Assembly (NCBI RefSeq): GCF_003732425.1
Contig: NZ_MOBX01000003.1
Location: 620,001 to 684,000, forward strand
DNA: 64,000 nucleotides
Origin: Pseudomonas fluorescens
Lineage (GTDB): Bacteria > Pseudomonadota > Gammaproteobacteria > Pseudomonadales > Pseudomonadaceae
Direction: 5' to 3'
Made by a program: the position numbers and the translations under genes. Shown piece by piece: positions 42,789 through 50,994 of the stretch. Position 1 is the first letter of the stretch. Each line of letters starts with the position of its first letter. Under the pieces are notes generated by a model, which saw only the letters and a list, made by a program, of their open reading frames with translations, was not told the DNA's origin and ran no database searches.

Positions 42789-43580
42789 TCAAGCCCTCGA
42801 GGCTGTGCGATAGGACAGGGTGGGTGCCGCAACATCGGTGGATGGCTGCGCAGATTGCCCGGGATAGATTCGCGCCAGATCGGCCTCGGTCATGCCCGAC
42901 GCGTTACCGTCGTACACCAGACTGCCGTGCGCGAGGCCGACCACGCGGTCGCCGAACTCGCGGGCGTATTCGACCTGATGCAGGTTGCACAGCACGGTGA
43001 TGCCCAGTTCTCGGCTGGCATCACGCAGGTACTGCAACACCAGGCGCGCGGTTTTCGGGTCGAGGCTGGCAATCGGTTCGTCGGCCAGAATCACCTGCGG
43101 CCGTTGCGCCAGGGCGCGGGCAATGCCGACGCGCTGCTTCTGCCCGCCGGACAGCGAGTCCGTGCGCTCGCCAGCCTTGTGCGCCAGTTCGACGCGCTCC
43201 AGGCACTGCATGGCCAGCGCCACATCGTCACGGCGGAACAGTTGCAGAATCGAGGCGAGGGTGCCGACGGAACCGAGGCGTCCAGTCAGGACATTTTTCA
43301 ATACGCTCAAGCGCGGCACGACGTTGTGGTGCTGAAAAATCATCGCCACTTCGCGGCGCAGAACGCTGGTGTCAGGGCAGGCGAGGGCGTCGATACCGGC
43401 CACGGTCAACGTGCCGCTGTCGGCCTGTGCCAGACGATTGATGCAGCGCAGCAAGGTCGATTTACCGGCGCCGGACTGACCGAGCACCACGACGAACTCA
43501 CCGGCCGCGACCTCCAGGTCAATGCCGCGCAACACCGGGTTGCTGCCGTAGTGTTTGGTCAGTTGGCGGATGCTGATCAT
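42789..43580 (-). CDS. phnC: Phosphonate ABC transporter ATPase
   Basis: The 263-residue ATPase has Walker A GQSGAGKSTLLRCINRL, signature LSGGQKQRVGIARAL, Walker B VILADEPIASLD and the switch His in NLHQVEYA, all typical of PhnC. Its start overlaps the phnD stop as ATGA. Confidence 0.95.
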   Translation of the reverse strand: MISIRQLTKHYGSNPVLRGIDLEVAAGEFVVVLGQSGAGKSTLLRCINRLAQADSGTLTVAGIDALACPDTSVLRREVAMIFQHHNVVPRLSVLKNVLTGRLGSVGTLASILQLFRRDDVALAMQCLERVELAHKAGERTDSLSGGQKQRVGIARALAQRPQVILADEPIASLDPKTARLVLQYLRDASRELGITVLCNLHQVEYAREFGDRVVGLAHGSLVYDGNASGMTEADLARIYPGQSAQPSTDVAAPTLSYRTASRA

Positions 43581-44443
43581 TTCATGCTCCGCAAATCGAG
43601 ATCGAGCACCTTGGCGGTTTCGCGCACCACGTCATACGACGCGTCAGTAGTGGGCTGGAAGCCATTGAGCACGCCCTGATCACCCCACGGCACATCCTTG
43701 ATCGAAGCCAGCGCGTCGGCGACTTTTTTCTTCAACTCCGGATCGAGTGCCTTGCGCCAGACCATCGGTGATTCGGGGATCGGCTTGGAACTCCAGACGA
43801 TTTCGAAATCATCCTGCTTCACCACACCTTTGGCCACGGCACTGGCGAAGATGCGGTCAGCCACGGCTGCCGCGTCAACTTTCTTGTTCTCCACCGCAAG
43901 GATGCTGGCGTCGTGGGAGCCGGAGAAAATCACCCGTTTGAACAGGCTGTCCGGAGCAAAACCGGCCTGCTCAAGGCCAGCCTTGGGAAACAGATGCCCG
44001 GACGCTGAACTCGGGTCGACGAATGCAAACGTATGCCCCTTCAGGTCGGCCAGCGAATGAATGCCGCTGTCCTTGCGCGCCAGAATCACGCTTTTGTAAG
44101 CACTCTGGCCGGTCTTCTTGGTCACCGCCACTGAGAACGCCTCGACATCCGCCACTGAGGTCGCCAGCACATAGGAAAAGGGCCCGAGGTAAGCGACATC
44201 AAGCTTGCCCGAGCGCAGCGCTTCGATGATGCCGTTGTAGTCGGTGGCCACGAACGGCACCACGGGCATGCCGATCTTGGCTTGCAGATCATCGAGTACC
44301 TGTTTGCTCGATTCGATCATTGCCTGGGAGTCTTCCGAGGGAATCAGGCCTATGGTCAGTTTGTCCTTGGCCCAGACCTGGCTGGCGCCCAAGGCAATAA
44401 CGGTGAGGCTGGCGACACGCAGAAACTGTTTGATTGTTTTCAT
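43577..44443 (-). CDS. phnD: Phosphonate-binding periplasmic protein
   Basis: The 288-residue protein has a signal peptide (cleavage near SQVWA-KDK) and the PhnD fold: LTIGLIPSEDSQAM, YNGIIEALRSGKLDVAYLGP and FVDPSSASGHLFPKAGLEQAG, where the Ser/Thr residues of SSASGH bind the phosphonate group. It opens the phosphonate operon. The 109-bp region to the divergent LysR contains the palindrome CTGTCACGTGACAG. Confidence 0.94.
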   Translation of the reverse strand: MKTIKQFLRVASLTVIALGASQVWAKDKLTIGLIPSEDSQAMIESSKQVLDDLQAKIGMPVVPFVATDYNGIIEALRSGKLDVAYLGPFSYVLATSVADVEAFSVAVTKKTGQSAYKSVILARKDSGIHSLADLKGHTFAFVDPSSASGHLFPKAGLEQAGFAPDSLFKRVIFSGSHDASILAVENKKVDAAAVADRIFASAVAKGVVKQDDFEIVWSSKPIPESPMVWRKALDPELKKKVADALASIKDVPWGDQGVLNGFQPTTDASYDVVRETAKVLDLDLRSMK

Positions 44444-44483
44444 GGCATTCCACGGTGTGGTTGGGAGTTGCCACAGGCTAGGT

Positions 44484-44501
44484 CTGTCACGTGACAGTCA
44501 T
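44484..44501 (+). promoter_or_regulatory. Dyad with Pho-box-like match before the LysR gene
   Basis: CTGTCAC-GTGA-CAGTCAT matches the Pho box in 12 of 14 fixed positions with AATATG 11 bp later; the first 14 bases are also a perfect palindrome, CTGTCACGTGACAG. It could be a PhoB site, a LysR site, or both. Confidence 0.45.
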
Positions 44502-44552
44502 TCAATCAATTCAATATGGGAAACGGCAGCTAACTATTGATGGAGTCTATGG

Positions 44553-45410
44553 ATGTCGAGCGCCAAACTGCGGGCCTTTCTCGCCGTCGCCCGTCACGGC
44601 AGTTTCAGTGCCGGGGCGCGGGCGTCGGGTTTGAGCCAACCGACCCTGACCACGCAAGTGCAAGCCCTGGAACGCCAGCACAATGTTGAACTATTCCATC
44701 GGCGCGGGCGGCGGATCGAGCTTTCCGATGTCGGGCGGCAGTTGCTGCCGATCGCGCAACGGATTGCCTTGCTGGAACTGGAGGCGCACAACCTGCTGCG
44801 CGATTCCGGGCGGCTCGACAGCGGCCAGCTCAAGGTCGGTGCGGTGGGGCCGTTTCATGTGATCGAGATGGTCGACAGCTATTTACAACAGCATCCGAAT
44901 ATCGACGTATCGATCCGCGTCGGCAACTCGGCGCAAGTGCTGTCGGATCTGGAAAATTACGTGACAGATATCGCCGTGTTGGCTGGGCGTCAGGATGATC
45001 CAGCGTTGTGTTCGGTGCGTTATGCGCAGCACGCGATCATCTTGTTCGCGCACCATGAGCATCCGCTGGCCAATCGTGGCAGCGTGCGGCTGGAGGAATT
45101 GGAAGGGCAGCGACTGCTGCAACGCGAGCCGGGTTCGACCACGCGCCTGGTACTGGAACAGGCGCTGATCGCCGCGCAGGTCAAACCGCGCATCGCCATG
45201 GAAATCGGCAGTCGCGAGGCGTTGCGTGAAGCGGTGGTGCGCGGGTTGGGGTTGGGTGTGGTGTCGGAAGCGGAGTTCATTGCCGACCCGAACATCCGCA
45301 CGATCAGAATCGAAGGCGAAGAGCTGTTTACCGAGACCTATCTGTACTGTCTGGCAGAGCGGCGTTCCAGTCGGCTCATCTCATCGTTTTTCGACGCGGC
45401 GCTGAGTTGA
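44553..45410 (+). CDS. LysR-family regulator divergent from phnD
   Basis: GGAG 7 nt before ATG 44553 sets the start of a 285-residue protein. The winged helix covers LRAFLAVARHGSFSAGARASG and LSQPTLTTQVQALERQ; the effector domain follows. It resembles the CysB/PhnR-like regulators found beside 2-aminoethylphosphonate genes. Its divergent place suggests control of phnD-phnC-phnE, which gives the cluster two LysR proteins. Confidence 0.9.
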   Translation: MSSAKLRAFLAVARHGSFSAGARASGLSQPTLTTQVQALERQHNVELFHRRGRRIELSDVGRQLLPIAQRIALLELEAHNLLRDSGRLDSGQLKVGAVGPFHVIEMVDSYLQQHPNIDVSIRVGNSAQVLSDLENYVTDIAVLAGRQDDPALCSVRYAQHAIILFAHHEHPLANRGSVRLEELEGQRLLQREPGSTTRLVLEQALIAAQVKPRIAMEIGSREALREAVVRGLGLGVVSEAEFIADPNIRTIRIEGEELFTETYLYCLAERRSSRLISSFFDAALS

Positions 45411-45439
45411 TTTGCAATTTCGCGCAAGGCTTGGCTAAT

Positions 45440-45475
45440 ATACGATCCATATACACATCGTATCGGATCCATATA
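45440..45475. promoter_or_regulatory. Candidate autoregulatory operator of the ParD-like gene
   Basis: An inverted repeat ATACGAT-N10-ATCGTAT (45440-45463) overlaps a direct repeat GATCCATATA (45444-45453 and 45466-45475) reaching the start codon. Ribbon-helix-helix antitoxins bind such clustered short repeats. Confidence 0.5.
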
Positions 45476-45702
45476 TGGGCATCGTAAAGATTTCAGAGGA
45501 CATGCACGAGAATCTGCGCATCTCGAGCAATGCGCTCAGCCGCTCGATCAACGCGCAGGCCGAGCACTGGATGCGCATCGGCATGCTCGCCGAACTGCAC
45601 CCCAACCTTGACCACAGCGCCATTTGCCGCTTGCTGATTCGCGCCGAACAGAACGGCGGGCTGGATCTGCAACAACTGACTCAGGAAGCCGTCAGCGCAT
45701 GA
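45475..45702 (+). CDS. ParD-like antitoxin (ribbon-helix-helix)
   Basis: The 75-residue protein has an N-terminal beta strand MGIVKISEDMHENLRISSNA and helices typical of the ParD_like family (PF11903), then INAQAEHWMRIGMLAELHPN. No ParE-type toxin follows; instead the stop overlaps the start of a methionine aminopeptidase gene as ATGA. This pairing recurs in pseudomonads to my knowledge. It probably autoregulates through the repeats at 45440-45475. Confidence 0.85.
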   Translation: MGIVKISEDMHENLRISSNALSRSINAQAEHWMRIGMLAELHPNLDHSAICRLLIRAEQNGGLDLQQLTQEAVSA

Positions 45703-46490
45703 GAAACCAGATCAAGATCAACACCCCGGCCGAGATCGCGCAATCGCGCGCTGCCGGCAAACTCGCCGCTGAAGTGCTGGCCATGCTGGTGCCGCATGTG
45801 AAGGCGGGCGTCACCACCGATCAGCTCGATCAACTGTGCAACGACTACATCGTCAACGTGCAGAAAGCGGTGCCGGCCAACGTTGGCTATCACGGCTTTC
45901 CGAAAACCGTCTGCGCCTCGGTCAACGATGTGGTCTGCCACGGGATTCCGTCGGGAACACCGTTGAAGGATGGCGACATCGTCAACCTCGACATAGCGGT
46001 GATCAAGGACGGCTGGTTTGGTGACACCAGTCGCATGTACGTGGTCGGCGAGGCCACACCTGAGGCGCAGCATCTGATCAAGACCACTTACGACGCCATG
46101 TGCGCGGGGATTCGTGTGGTGAAGCCGGGCGCCACGTTGGGCGATATCGGCCATGCGATCCAGAGCCTGGCGGAGAAAGAAGGCTTCAGCGTGGTGCGTG
46201 AGTACTGCGGGCACGGGATCGGCAAGGTTTATCACGATGAGCCGCAGATTCTGCATTACGGCTTTCCCGATCAGGGCATGAAGTTGAAGGCCGGGATGAT
46301 TTTTACCGTTGAACCGATGCTCAACGCCGGCAAGCGTCATGTGAAGAACATGCCGGATGGCTGGACCGTGCTGACCAAGGACGGCTCGTTGTCGGCGCAG
46401 TGGGAACATATGGTCGCGGTGACCGAAACCGGCTTTGAAATCCTCACCGCCTGGCCGGATCAGATCGAAGGTCTTACCCCGATCGTCTAG
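45699..46490 (+). CDS. map: Methionine aminopeptidase, type I (second copy type)
   Basis: The 263-residue enzyme has all five metal ligands: Asp98, Asp109, His172, Glu205, Glu236, and the substrate His81 in CHGIPSG. It removes N-terminal Met from nascent proteins. Because it is coupled to a ParD-like protein and lies outside the usual rpsB-tsf context, it is probably an accessory paralogue rather than the housekeeping copy. The start ATG overlaps the antitoxin stop. Confidence 0.95.
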   Translation: MRNQIKINTPAEIAQSRAAGKLAAEVLAMLVPHVKAGVTTDQLDQLCNDYIVNVQKAVPANVGYHGFPKTVCASVNDVVCHGIPSGTPLKDGDIVNLDIAVIKDGWFGDTSRMYVVGEATPEAQHLIKTTYDAMCAGIRVVKPGATLGDIGHAIQSLAEKEGFSVVREYCGHGIGKVYHDEPQILHYGFPDQGMKLKAGMIFTVEPMLNAGKRHVKNMPDGWTVLTKDGSLSAQWEHMVAVTETGFEILTAWPDQIEGLTPIV

Positions 46491-46504
46491 CGCCACCAAA
46501 CCCC

Positions 46505-46594
46505 TGTGGGAGCGAGCCTGCTTGCGAACAGGCCGTGTCAGTCAACCTCAACGTTGAATGACACACCGCATTCGCGAGCAGGCTCGCTCCCACA
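46505..46594. repeat. REPIN, family TGTGGGAGCGAGC
   Basis: Inverted REP copies with a centre containing TCAACGTTGA lie after map. Confidence 0.9.
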
Positions 46595-46608
46595 TTTGGA
46601 ATGCATTC

Positions 46609-46703
46609 CTGTAGGAGCTGTCGAGTGAAACGAGGCTGCGATCTTTTGATCTTGTTTTTAACAGCAAGATCAAAAGATCGCAGCCTGCGGCAGCTCTTAC
46701 AGG
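46609..46703. repeat. REPIN, family CTGTAGGAGCTG
   Basis: Inverted copies with the inner GATCTTTTGATCTTG palindrome, directly beside the previous REPIN of another family, fill the gap between convergent map and the ABC ATPase gene. Confidence 0.9.
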
Positions 46704-46708
46704 GGATT

Positions 46709-47863
46709 TCAGTGAGCGCCGGCCGCTTTATTGAGATCGCTTTCGGTCCATTCGGTGTACACGCAGGCATCGGCAGTCGCCCAGCGCACTTGCACCGGAT
46801 CGCCGGCCTTGAGCGGCATGCCGGCGGCGGACAAGGCCTTCACTGTCATCGAAGTCCCGCCCGAAGTGACCACGCTGCAGGTCTGGCTCTCACCGAGAAA
46901 CAGCACTTCTACAACCTTTGCTGAAACCTCGTTCCAACCCGACGGCAACGGTTCGCTGATCGCTTGCTCCACGCTCAATGCCAAGGCCTTTTCCGGCCGT
47001 ACCATCAGCAACACATCCTGATCGGTATGCAACCCGGCCGTCAGCCGAATCGACAACGATTGCCCTTCAAAACTCGCCGCTGCGTTGCTTTGCGCCTTGA
47101 GCTTGAGGAAGTTCGAGTTGCCCAGAAACGACGCAACAAACGCATTCGGCGGATTCTGATACAGGTCATAACCACTGCCCAGACCAACAATCTTGCCGTG
47201 ACTGAAAATCGCGATGCGTTGCGACAAACGCATGGCTTCTTCCTGGTCGTGGGTCACGTAAACGATGGTGATACCCAAGCGGCGATGCAGCTGGCGCAGT
47301 TCATCCTGCAAATCTTCCCGCAGCTTTTTATCCAGCGCACCGAGCGGTTCGTCCATCAACAGGATGCGCGGCTCGTAGACCAGCGCCCGGGCGATGGCGA
47401 CGCGTTGTTGCTGGCCGCCAGACAGTTGCGAAGGGCGGCGATGAGCGAACTGCTCAAGCTGCACCAGTTTCAGCATCGCATCGACCCGTTTGTCGCGCTC
47501 GGCCGCTGCCAGTTTGCGAATCGCCAACGGAAACGCAATGTTGTCGCGCACCGATAAATGCGGGAACAGCGAGTAGCGCTGGAACACCATGCCGATGTCG
47601 CGCTTGTGCGGCGGCACATTCACCAGCGACTGACCGTTGACGAGGATTTCACCGCTGCTCGGTGTTTCGAACCCGGCGAGCATCGACAGGGTCGTACTCT
47701 TGCCCGAGCCGCTGGAGCCGAGGAAGGTCAGGAACTCGCCGTCCTTGATGTCCAGCGAGATGTTGTCGACGGCGGCAAAGTCGCCGTAGTGCTTGTTCAG
47801 GTTGCGCAGGCTGACCAGGGGTTTGTCGTTCTGCTGGGAAGCGTCTTTGATCACGGCACTCAT
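46709..47863 (-). CDS. ABC transporter ATPase, PotA-like (polyamine/opine type)
   Basis: The 384-residue ATPase has Walker A GSSGSGKSTTL, signature LSGGQQQRVAIARAL, Walker B ILLMDEPLGALD, switch His in VTHDQEEA, and a C-terminal TOBE domain from about 290. It is the last gene of an operon with a binding protein and two permeases (49641-50666, 48697-49644, 47881-48690). Ligand unknown; a GntR-type site precedes the operon. Confidence 0.92.
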   Translation of the reverse strand: MSAVIKDASQQNDKPLVSLRNLNKHYGDFAAVDNISLDIKDGEFLTFLGSSGSGKSTTLSMLAGFETPSSGEILVNGQSLVNVPPHKRDIGMVFQRYSLFPHLSVRDNIAFPLAIRKLAAAERDKRVDAMLKLVQLEQFAHRRPSQLSGGQQQRVAIARALVYEPRILLMDEPLGALDKKLREDLQDELRQLHRRLGITIVYVTHDQEEAMRLSQRIAIFSHGKIVGLGSGYDLYQNPPNAFVASFLGNSNFLKLKAQSNAAASFEGQSLSIRLTAGLHTDQDVLLMVRPEKALALSVEQAISEPLPSGWNEVSAKVVEVLFLGESQTCSVVTSGGTSMTVKALSAAGMPLKAGDPVQVRWATADACVYTEWTESDLNKAAGAH

Positions 47864-47880
47864 GTCGTACTCCTGGGCGC

Positions 47881-48690
47881 TCAGGCGCTGATTTCGTTGC
47901 GCCGGCGCAATGCGGCGGCGATGACCATGACCAAAACCGACAAGCCGATCAGCAGCGTCGAAGCGACGGCGATCACTGGCGTCAGGTCCTGGCGCAGGGT
48001 GGTCCACATTTTCACGGGAAGGGTTTGCAGGGTGGGACTTGCCATCATCACGCTGAGCACCACTTCGTCCCACGACACGAGGAAGGCGAAGAGGGCGCCG
48101 GCGACCATGCCCGGACGGATCGCCGGGAACGTCACTTTGAACACCGCTTGCAGGCGTGAAGCACCGCAAATCACCGCCGCGTCTTCAATCGACTGATCGA
48201 ACAGCTTCAGCGAGTTGATGATTGAGATGATGGTGAACGGCAGCGCGACGATCACATGGCTGACGACGAAAGCGAACATGGTCCCGGTGTAACCGAGCTT
48301 GAGGAACAGCGCGTACACCGCCACGGCGATGATCACCAGCGGCACGATCATCGGCAGGGTGAACAGGCCGTAGAGCATTTCCCGACCGGGAAAGCGCCCG
48401 CGAACCAGCGCAAACGCAGTCGGCAAACCAAGGGCCACGGCGCAAATCGTGGTCAGCACAGCAACTTTGAGGCTCGCTGCTGCAGCGTTCATCCAGTCGG
48501 GGTTGGAGAAGAACTGGCCGTACCATTTCAGCGTCCAGCCTGGTGGCGGGAACACCAGCCACTGCGAGGAGCCGAACGACAACAGCACGATAAACACGAT
48601 CGGCAACAGCAGGAACAAACCGATCAGCCCGGTGGTTGCATACAAGCCGAAGCGCATCCGCCGGCTCATCGCATTGGGAGTCAGGAGCAT
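47881..48690 (-). CDS. ABC transporter permease, PotC-like
   Basis: The 269-residue protein has about six membrane segments and the EAA motif EDAAVICGASRLQAVFKVTFPAI. It is of the PotC/YdcV type and lies between the partner permease and the ATPase gene on the same strand. Confidence 0.92.
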   Translation of the reverse strand: MLLTPNAMSRRMRFGLYATTGLIGLFLLLPIVFIVLLSFGSSQWLVFPPPGWTLKWYGQFFSNPDWMNAAAASLKVAVLTTICAVALGLPTAFALVRGRFPGREMLYGLFTLPMIVPLVIIAVAVYALFLKLGYTGTMFAFVVSHVIVALPFTIISIINSLKLFDQSIEDAAVICGASRLQAVFKVTFPAIRPGMVAGALFAFLVSWDEVVLSVMMASPTLQTLPVKMWTTLRQDLTPVIAVASTLLIGLSVLVMVIAAALRRRNEISA

Positions 48691-48696
48691 GTCGGC

Positions 48697-49644
48697 TTAC
48701 CTCGCGTTACTGGCGCCAACCGGGGATTCCGGCTGAAGCTTCAGGTAGAAGTAGAACAGCACCAAAGTGATCGCGATCAGCAACGCGGCGCCGGCACTGG
48801 CCAGGCCCCAGTTGAGGAACGATTGCACCTGCTGAATGATGAACTCCGGCAGCATCATGTTCTGCGCGCCGCCGAGCAGCGCCGGGGTCACGTAGTAACC
48901 GAGCGACATGACGAACACCATCAAACCACCGGAGGCCAGACCCGGCCGGCACAGCGGCAGGAACACCCGGAAGAAGTTGGTCCACGGGCTGGCGCCGCAA
49001 ATCGAGCCGGCCTGCAGAATCATCGGGTCGATGGCCTGCATGGTCGCCTGCAACGGCAGCACGATGAACGGGATCATGATGTAGCTCATGCCGATCACTA
49101 CGCCGGTGAGGTTGTGCACCATCTCCAGCGGCTGATCGATGATGCCCATCGCCATCAAGGCCTTGTTGATCACGCCGGAGGCTTGCAGCAGCACCAGCCA
49201 CGAATAGGTGCGGGCGAGCAGGCTGGTCCACATCGACAACAGCACTATGTTGAGGATCCAGCGCCCCCAGCCGCGTGGCACCAGAGTGATCGCCCAGGCC
49301 AGCGGAAAGCCCAGCAGCAGGCTGAACAGCGTCACCAGCCCAGCCACCGAGAAGGTGTTGAGCAGCACCCGCGCGTAGGCCGAGTTGGCGAACAGTTGTT
49401 CATAATTGCCAAGGCCCGGTGTCGGTTCGAGCACGCCGCGCAACAGCAGGCCAATCAACGGCGCGAGAAAGAACAGGCCGATGAACAGCAGCGCTGGCAC
49501 GAGATTGCCGGCGCCGCGCCAACGTTGTCTGAGGGACGGGGTTTGCTGCATCGCAACCGCCTGTGTTCCGTGGGCCTTACCGGCAGCGCTGGTCGCGCTC
49601 CCGGTGGCAGTGGAGGGACGGGACGCGGTGGCCGCCATTTTCAT
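48697..49644 (-). CDS. ABC transporter permease, PotB-like
   Basis: The frame begins at ATG 49644, which overlaps the binding-protein stop as ATGA, giving 315 residues. A ~35-residue Ala/Ser/Thr-rich cytoplasmic tail precedes the first membrane helix. The EAA motif is QAGSICGASPWTNFFRVFLPL. It pairs with the PotC-like permease downstream. Confidence 0.9.
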   Translation of the reverse strand: MKMAATASRPSTATGSATSAAGKAHGTQAVAMQQTPSLRQRWRGAGNLVPALLFIGLFFLAPLIGLLLRGVLEPTPGLGNYEQLFANSAYARVLLNTFSVAGLVTLFSLLLGFPLAWAITLVPRGWGRWILNIVLLSMWTSLLARTYSWLVLLQASGVINKALMAMGIIDQPLEMVHNLTGVVIGMSYIMIPFIVLPLQATMQAIDPMILQAGSICGASPWTNFFRVFLPLCRPGLASGGLMVFVMSLGYYVTPALLGGAQNMMLPEFIIQQVQSFLNWGLASAGAALLIAITLVLFYFYLKLQPESPVGASNAR

Positions 49645-50666
49645 TTGACCAGCCATTCGTTCCACCGTGTCGCGATGGCCTGGCCGTTTTTGGCCCAGTA
49701 CGCGAAATCAAGAGTGATCTGATCCTTAGCGTAGGCAGTCGGCAGGTTGGGGGCCAGCGTCGAATCCAGACGCTCCACACTGTCGAGGTTGACCGGGGCG
49801 TAGGCGGTCAGGTTGGAGAAGTCGGCCTGGCCTTTGGCGCCGCTGGCGGCGGCGATAAACTTCATCGCTGCATCTTTGTTTTTCGAGCCTTTTGGAATCA
49901 CCAGAATGTCGGCCATGACCAGGTTCTGTTTCCAGCTCACGCCCACTGGCGCGCCGTCTTCTTGCAGGGCGTGAATGCGGCCGTTCCAGAACTGGCCCAT
50001 GCTCGCTTCGCCGGACGCCAGCAGTTGCTGCGACTGCGCGCCGCCGCCCCACCAGACGATGTCTTTCTTGATGGTGTCGAGTTTCTTGAAGGCGCGGTCG
50101 AGATCGAGCGGGTAGAGCTTGTCGGCGGCTACGCCGTCGGCCAGCAGCGCCAGTTCAAGCACGCCCGGGCTTGGCCATTTGTACAGGGCGCGTTTGCCGG
50201 GGTAGGTTTTGGTGTCGAACAGGGCGCTCCAGTCCTGCGGCTTGTTGGCGCCGAGTTTGCCCTCGTTGTAGCCGAGGACGAAGGAGAAGAAGAATGAGCC
50301 GACGCCGTGATCGCTGACGAAACGCGGGTCGATCTTGTCGCGCTGAATGACTTTGAAATCGAGCGGTTCGAGCAGGCCTTCAGCGGCGGCGCGCAGGGCG
50401 AAATCGGCTTCGACATCGACCACGTCCCACTGCACGTTGCCGCTCTCGACCATGGCTTTGAGTTTGCCGTAGTCGGTCGGGCCGTCCTGCACGACGGTGA
50501 TGCCGCTGGCCTTGCTGAACGGATCGGCCCAGGCCTGTTTCTGCGCGTCCTGGGTGCTTCCGCCCCAGCTGACAAAATTCACGCTCTCGGCAGCCATGGC
50601 AGCCTGGCCGGTAACGCTGAGCAGTCCCGCGAAAAAGATCGCAGTTGCAGCTTTGTTCAACACCAT
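49641..50666 (-). CDS. Periplasmic binding protein of a polyamine-type ABC transporter
   Basis: The 341-residue protein has a signal peptide (cleavage near AAMA-AES) and a PotD-like fold (NFVSWGGSTQDAQKQAW, VQWDVVDVEADFALRAA, GGGAQSQQLLASGEASMGQFWNG). The sequence departs from true PotD/PotF, so the ligand may not be a polyamine. It heads the four-gene operon down to 46709. A GntR-type element lies 104 bp before its start. Confidence 0.92.
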   Translation of the reverse strand: MVLNKAATAIFFAGLLSVTGQAAMAAESVNFVSWGGSTQDAQKQAWADPFSKASGITVVQDGPTDYGKLKAMVESGNVQWDVVDVEADFALRAAAEGLLEPLDFKVIQRDKIDPRFVSDHGVGSFFFSFVLGYNEGKLGANKPQDWSALFDTKTYPGKRALYKWPSPGVLELALLADGVAADKLYPLDLDRAFKKLDTIKKDIVWWGGGAQSQQLLASGEASMGQFWNGRIHALQEDGAPVGVSWKQNLVMADILVIPKGSKNKDAAMKFIAAASGAKGQADFSNLTAYAPVNLDSVERLDSTLAPNLPTAYAKDQITLDFAYWAKNGQAIATRWNEWLVK

Positions 50667-50769
50667 TTTTACGCCCTCATTGTTGTGTTTTTGAGCGGGC
50701 TTGCGTTGTTGCCCGCCTGTCGGGAGCAGTAGATGGACGTTCGTTTGAGTGTCCGGTCTATGGAATATC

Positions 50770-50785
50770 ATATTATGGTATTCCA
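50770..50785 (-). promoter_or_regulatory. GntR-type operator site 3
   Basis: On the minus strand TGGAATACCATAATAT is a perfect match to the shared element and identical to site 2. It sits inside a longer palindrome, TGGAATA...TATTCCA (50761-50785). Confidence 0.75.
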
Positions 50786-50868
50786 AACTTTGTGCAAGCA
50801 CTTTGCCTTACCGGTTATCTGGCGAATGTGCTTTTTGATCGATCAAGAATCTGCAGCGAACAAATGTC

Positions 50869-50972
50869 TGTGGCGAGGGAGCTTGCTCCCGCTGGGTTGC
50901 GAAGCGACCCTCGCTTTTTTAAAGAGCTCGGGCCTGCTGCGCAGTCCAGCGGGAGCAAGCTCCCTCGCCACA
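50869..50972. repeat. REPIN, family TGTGGCGAGGGAGC
   Basis: Inverted REP copies lie in the 328-bp gap 50667-50994, which otherwise holds only operator site 3. Confidence 0.9.
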
Positions 50973-50994
50973 CGAAATCACCTGTGTCTGGGAG

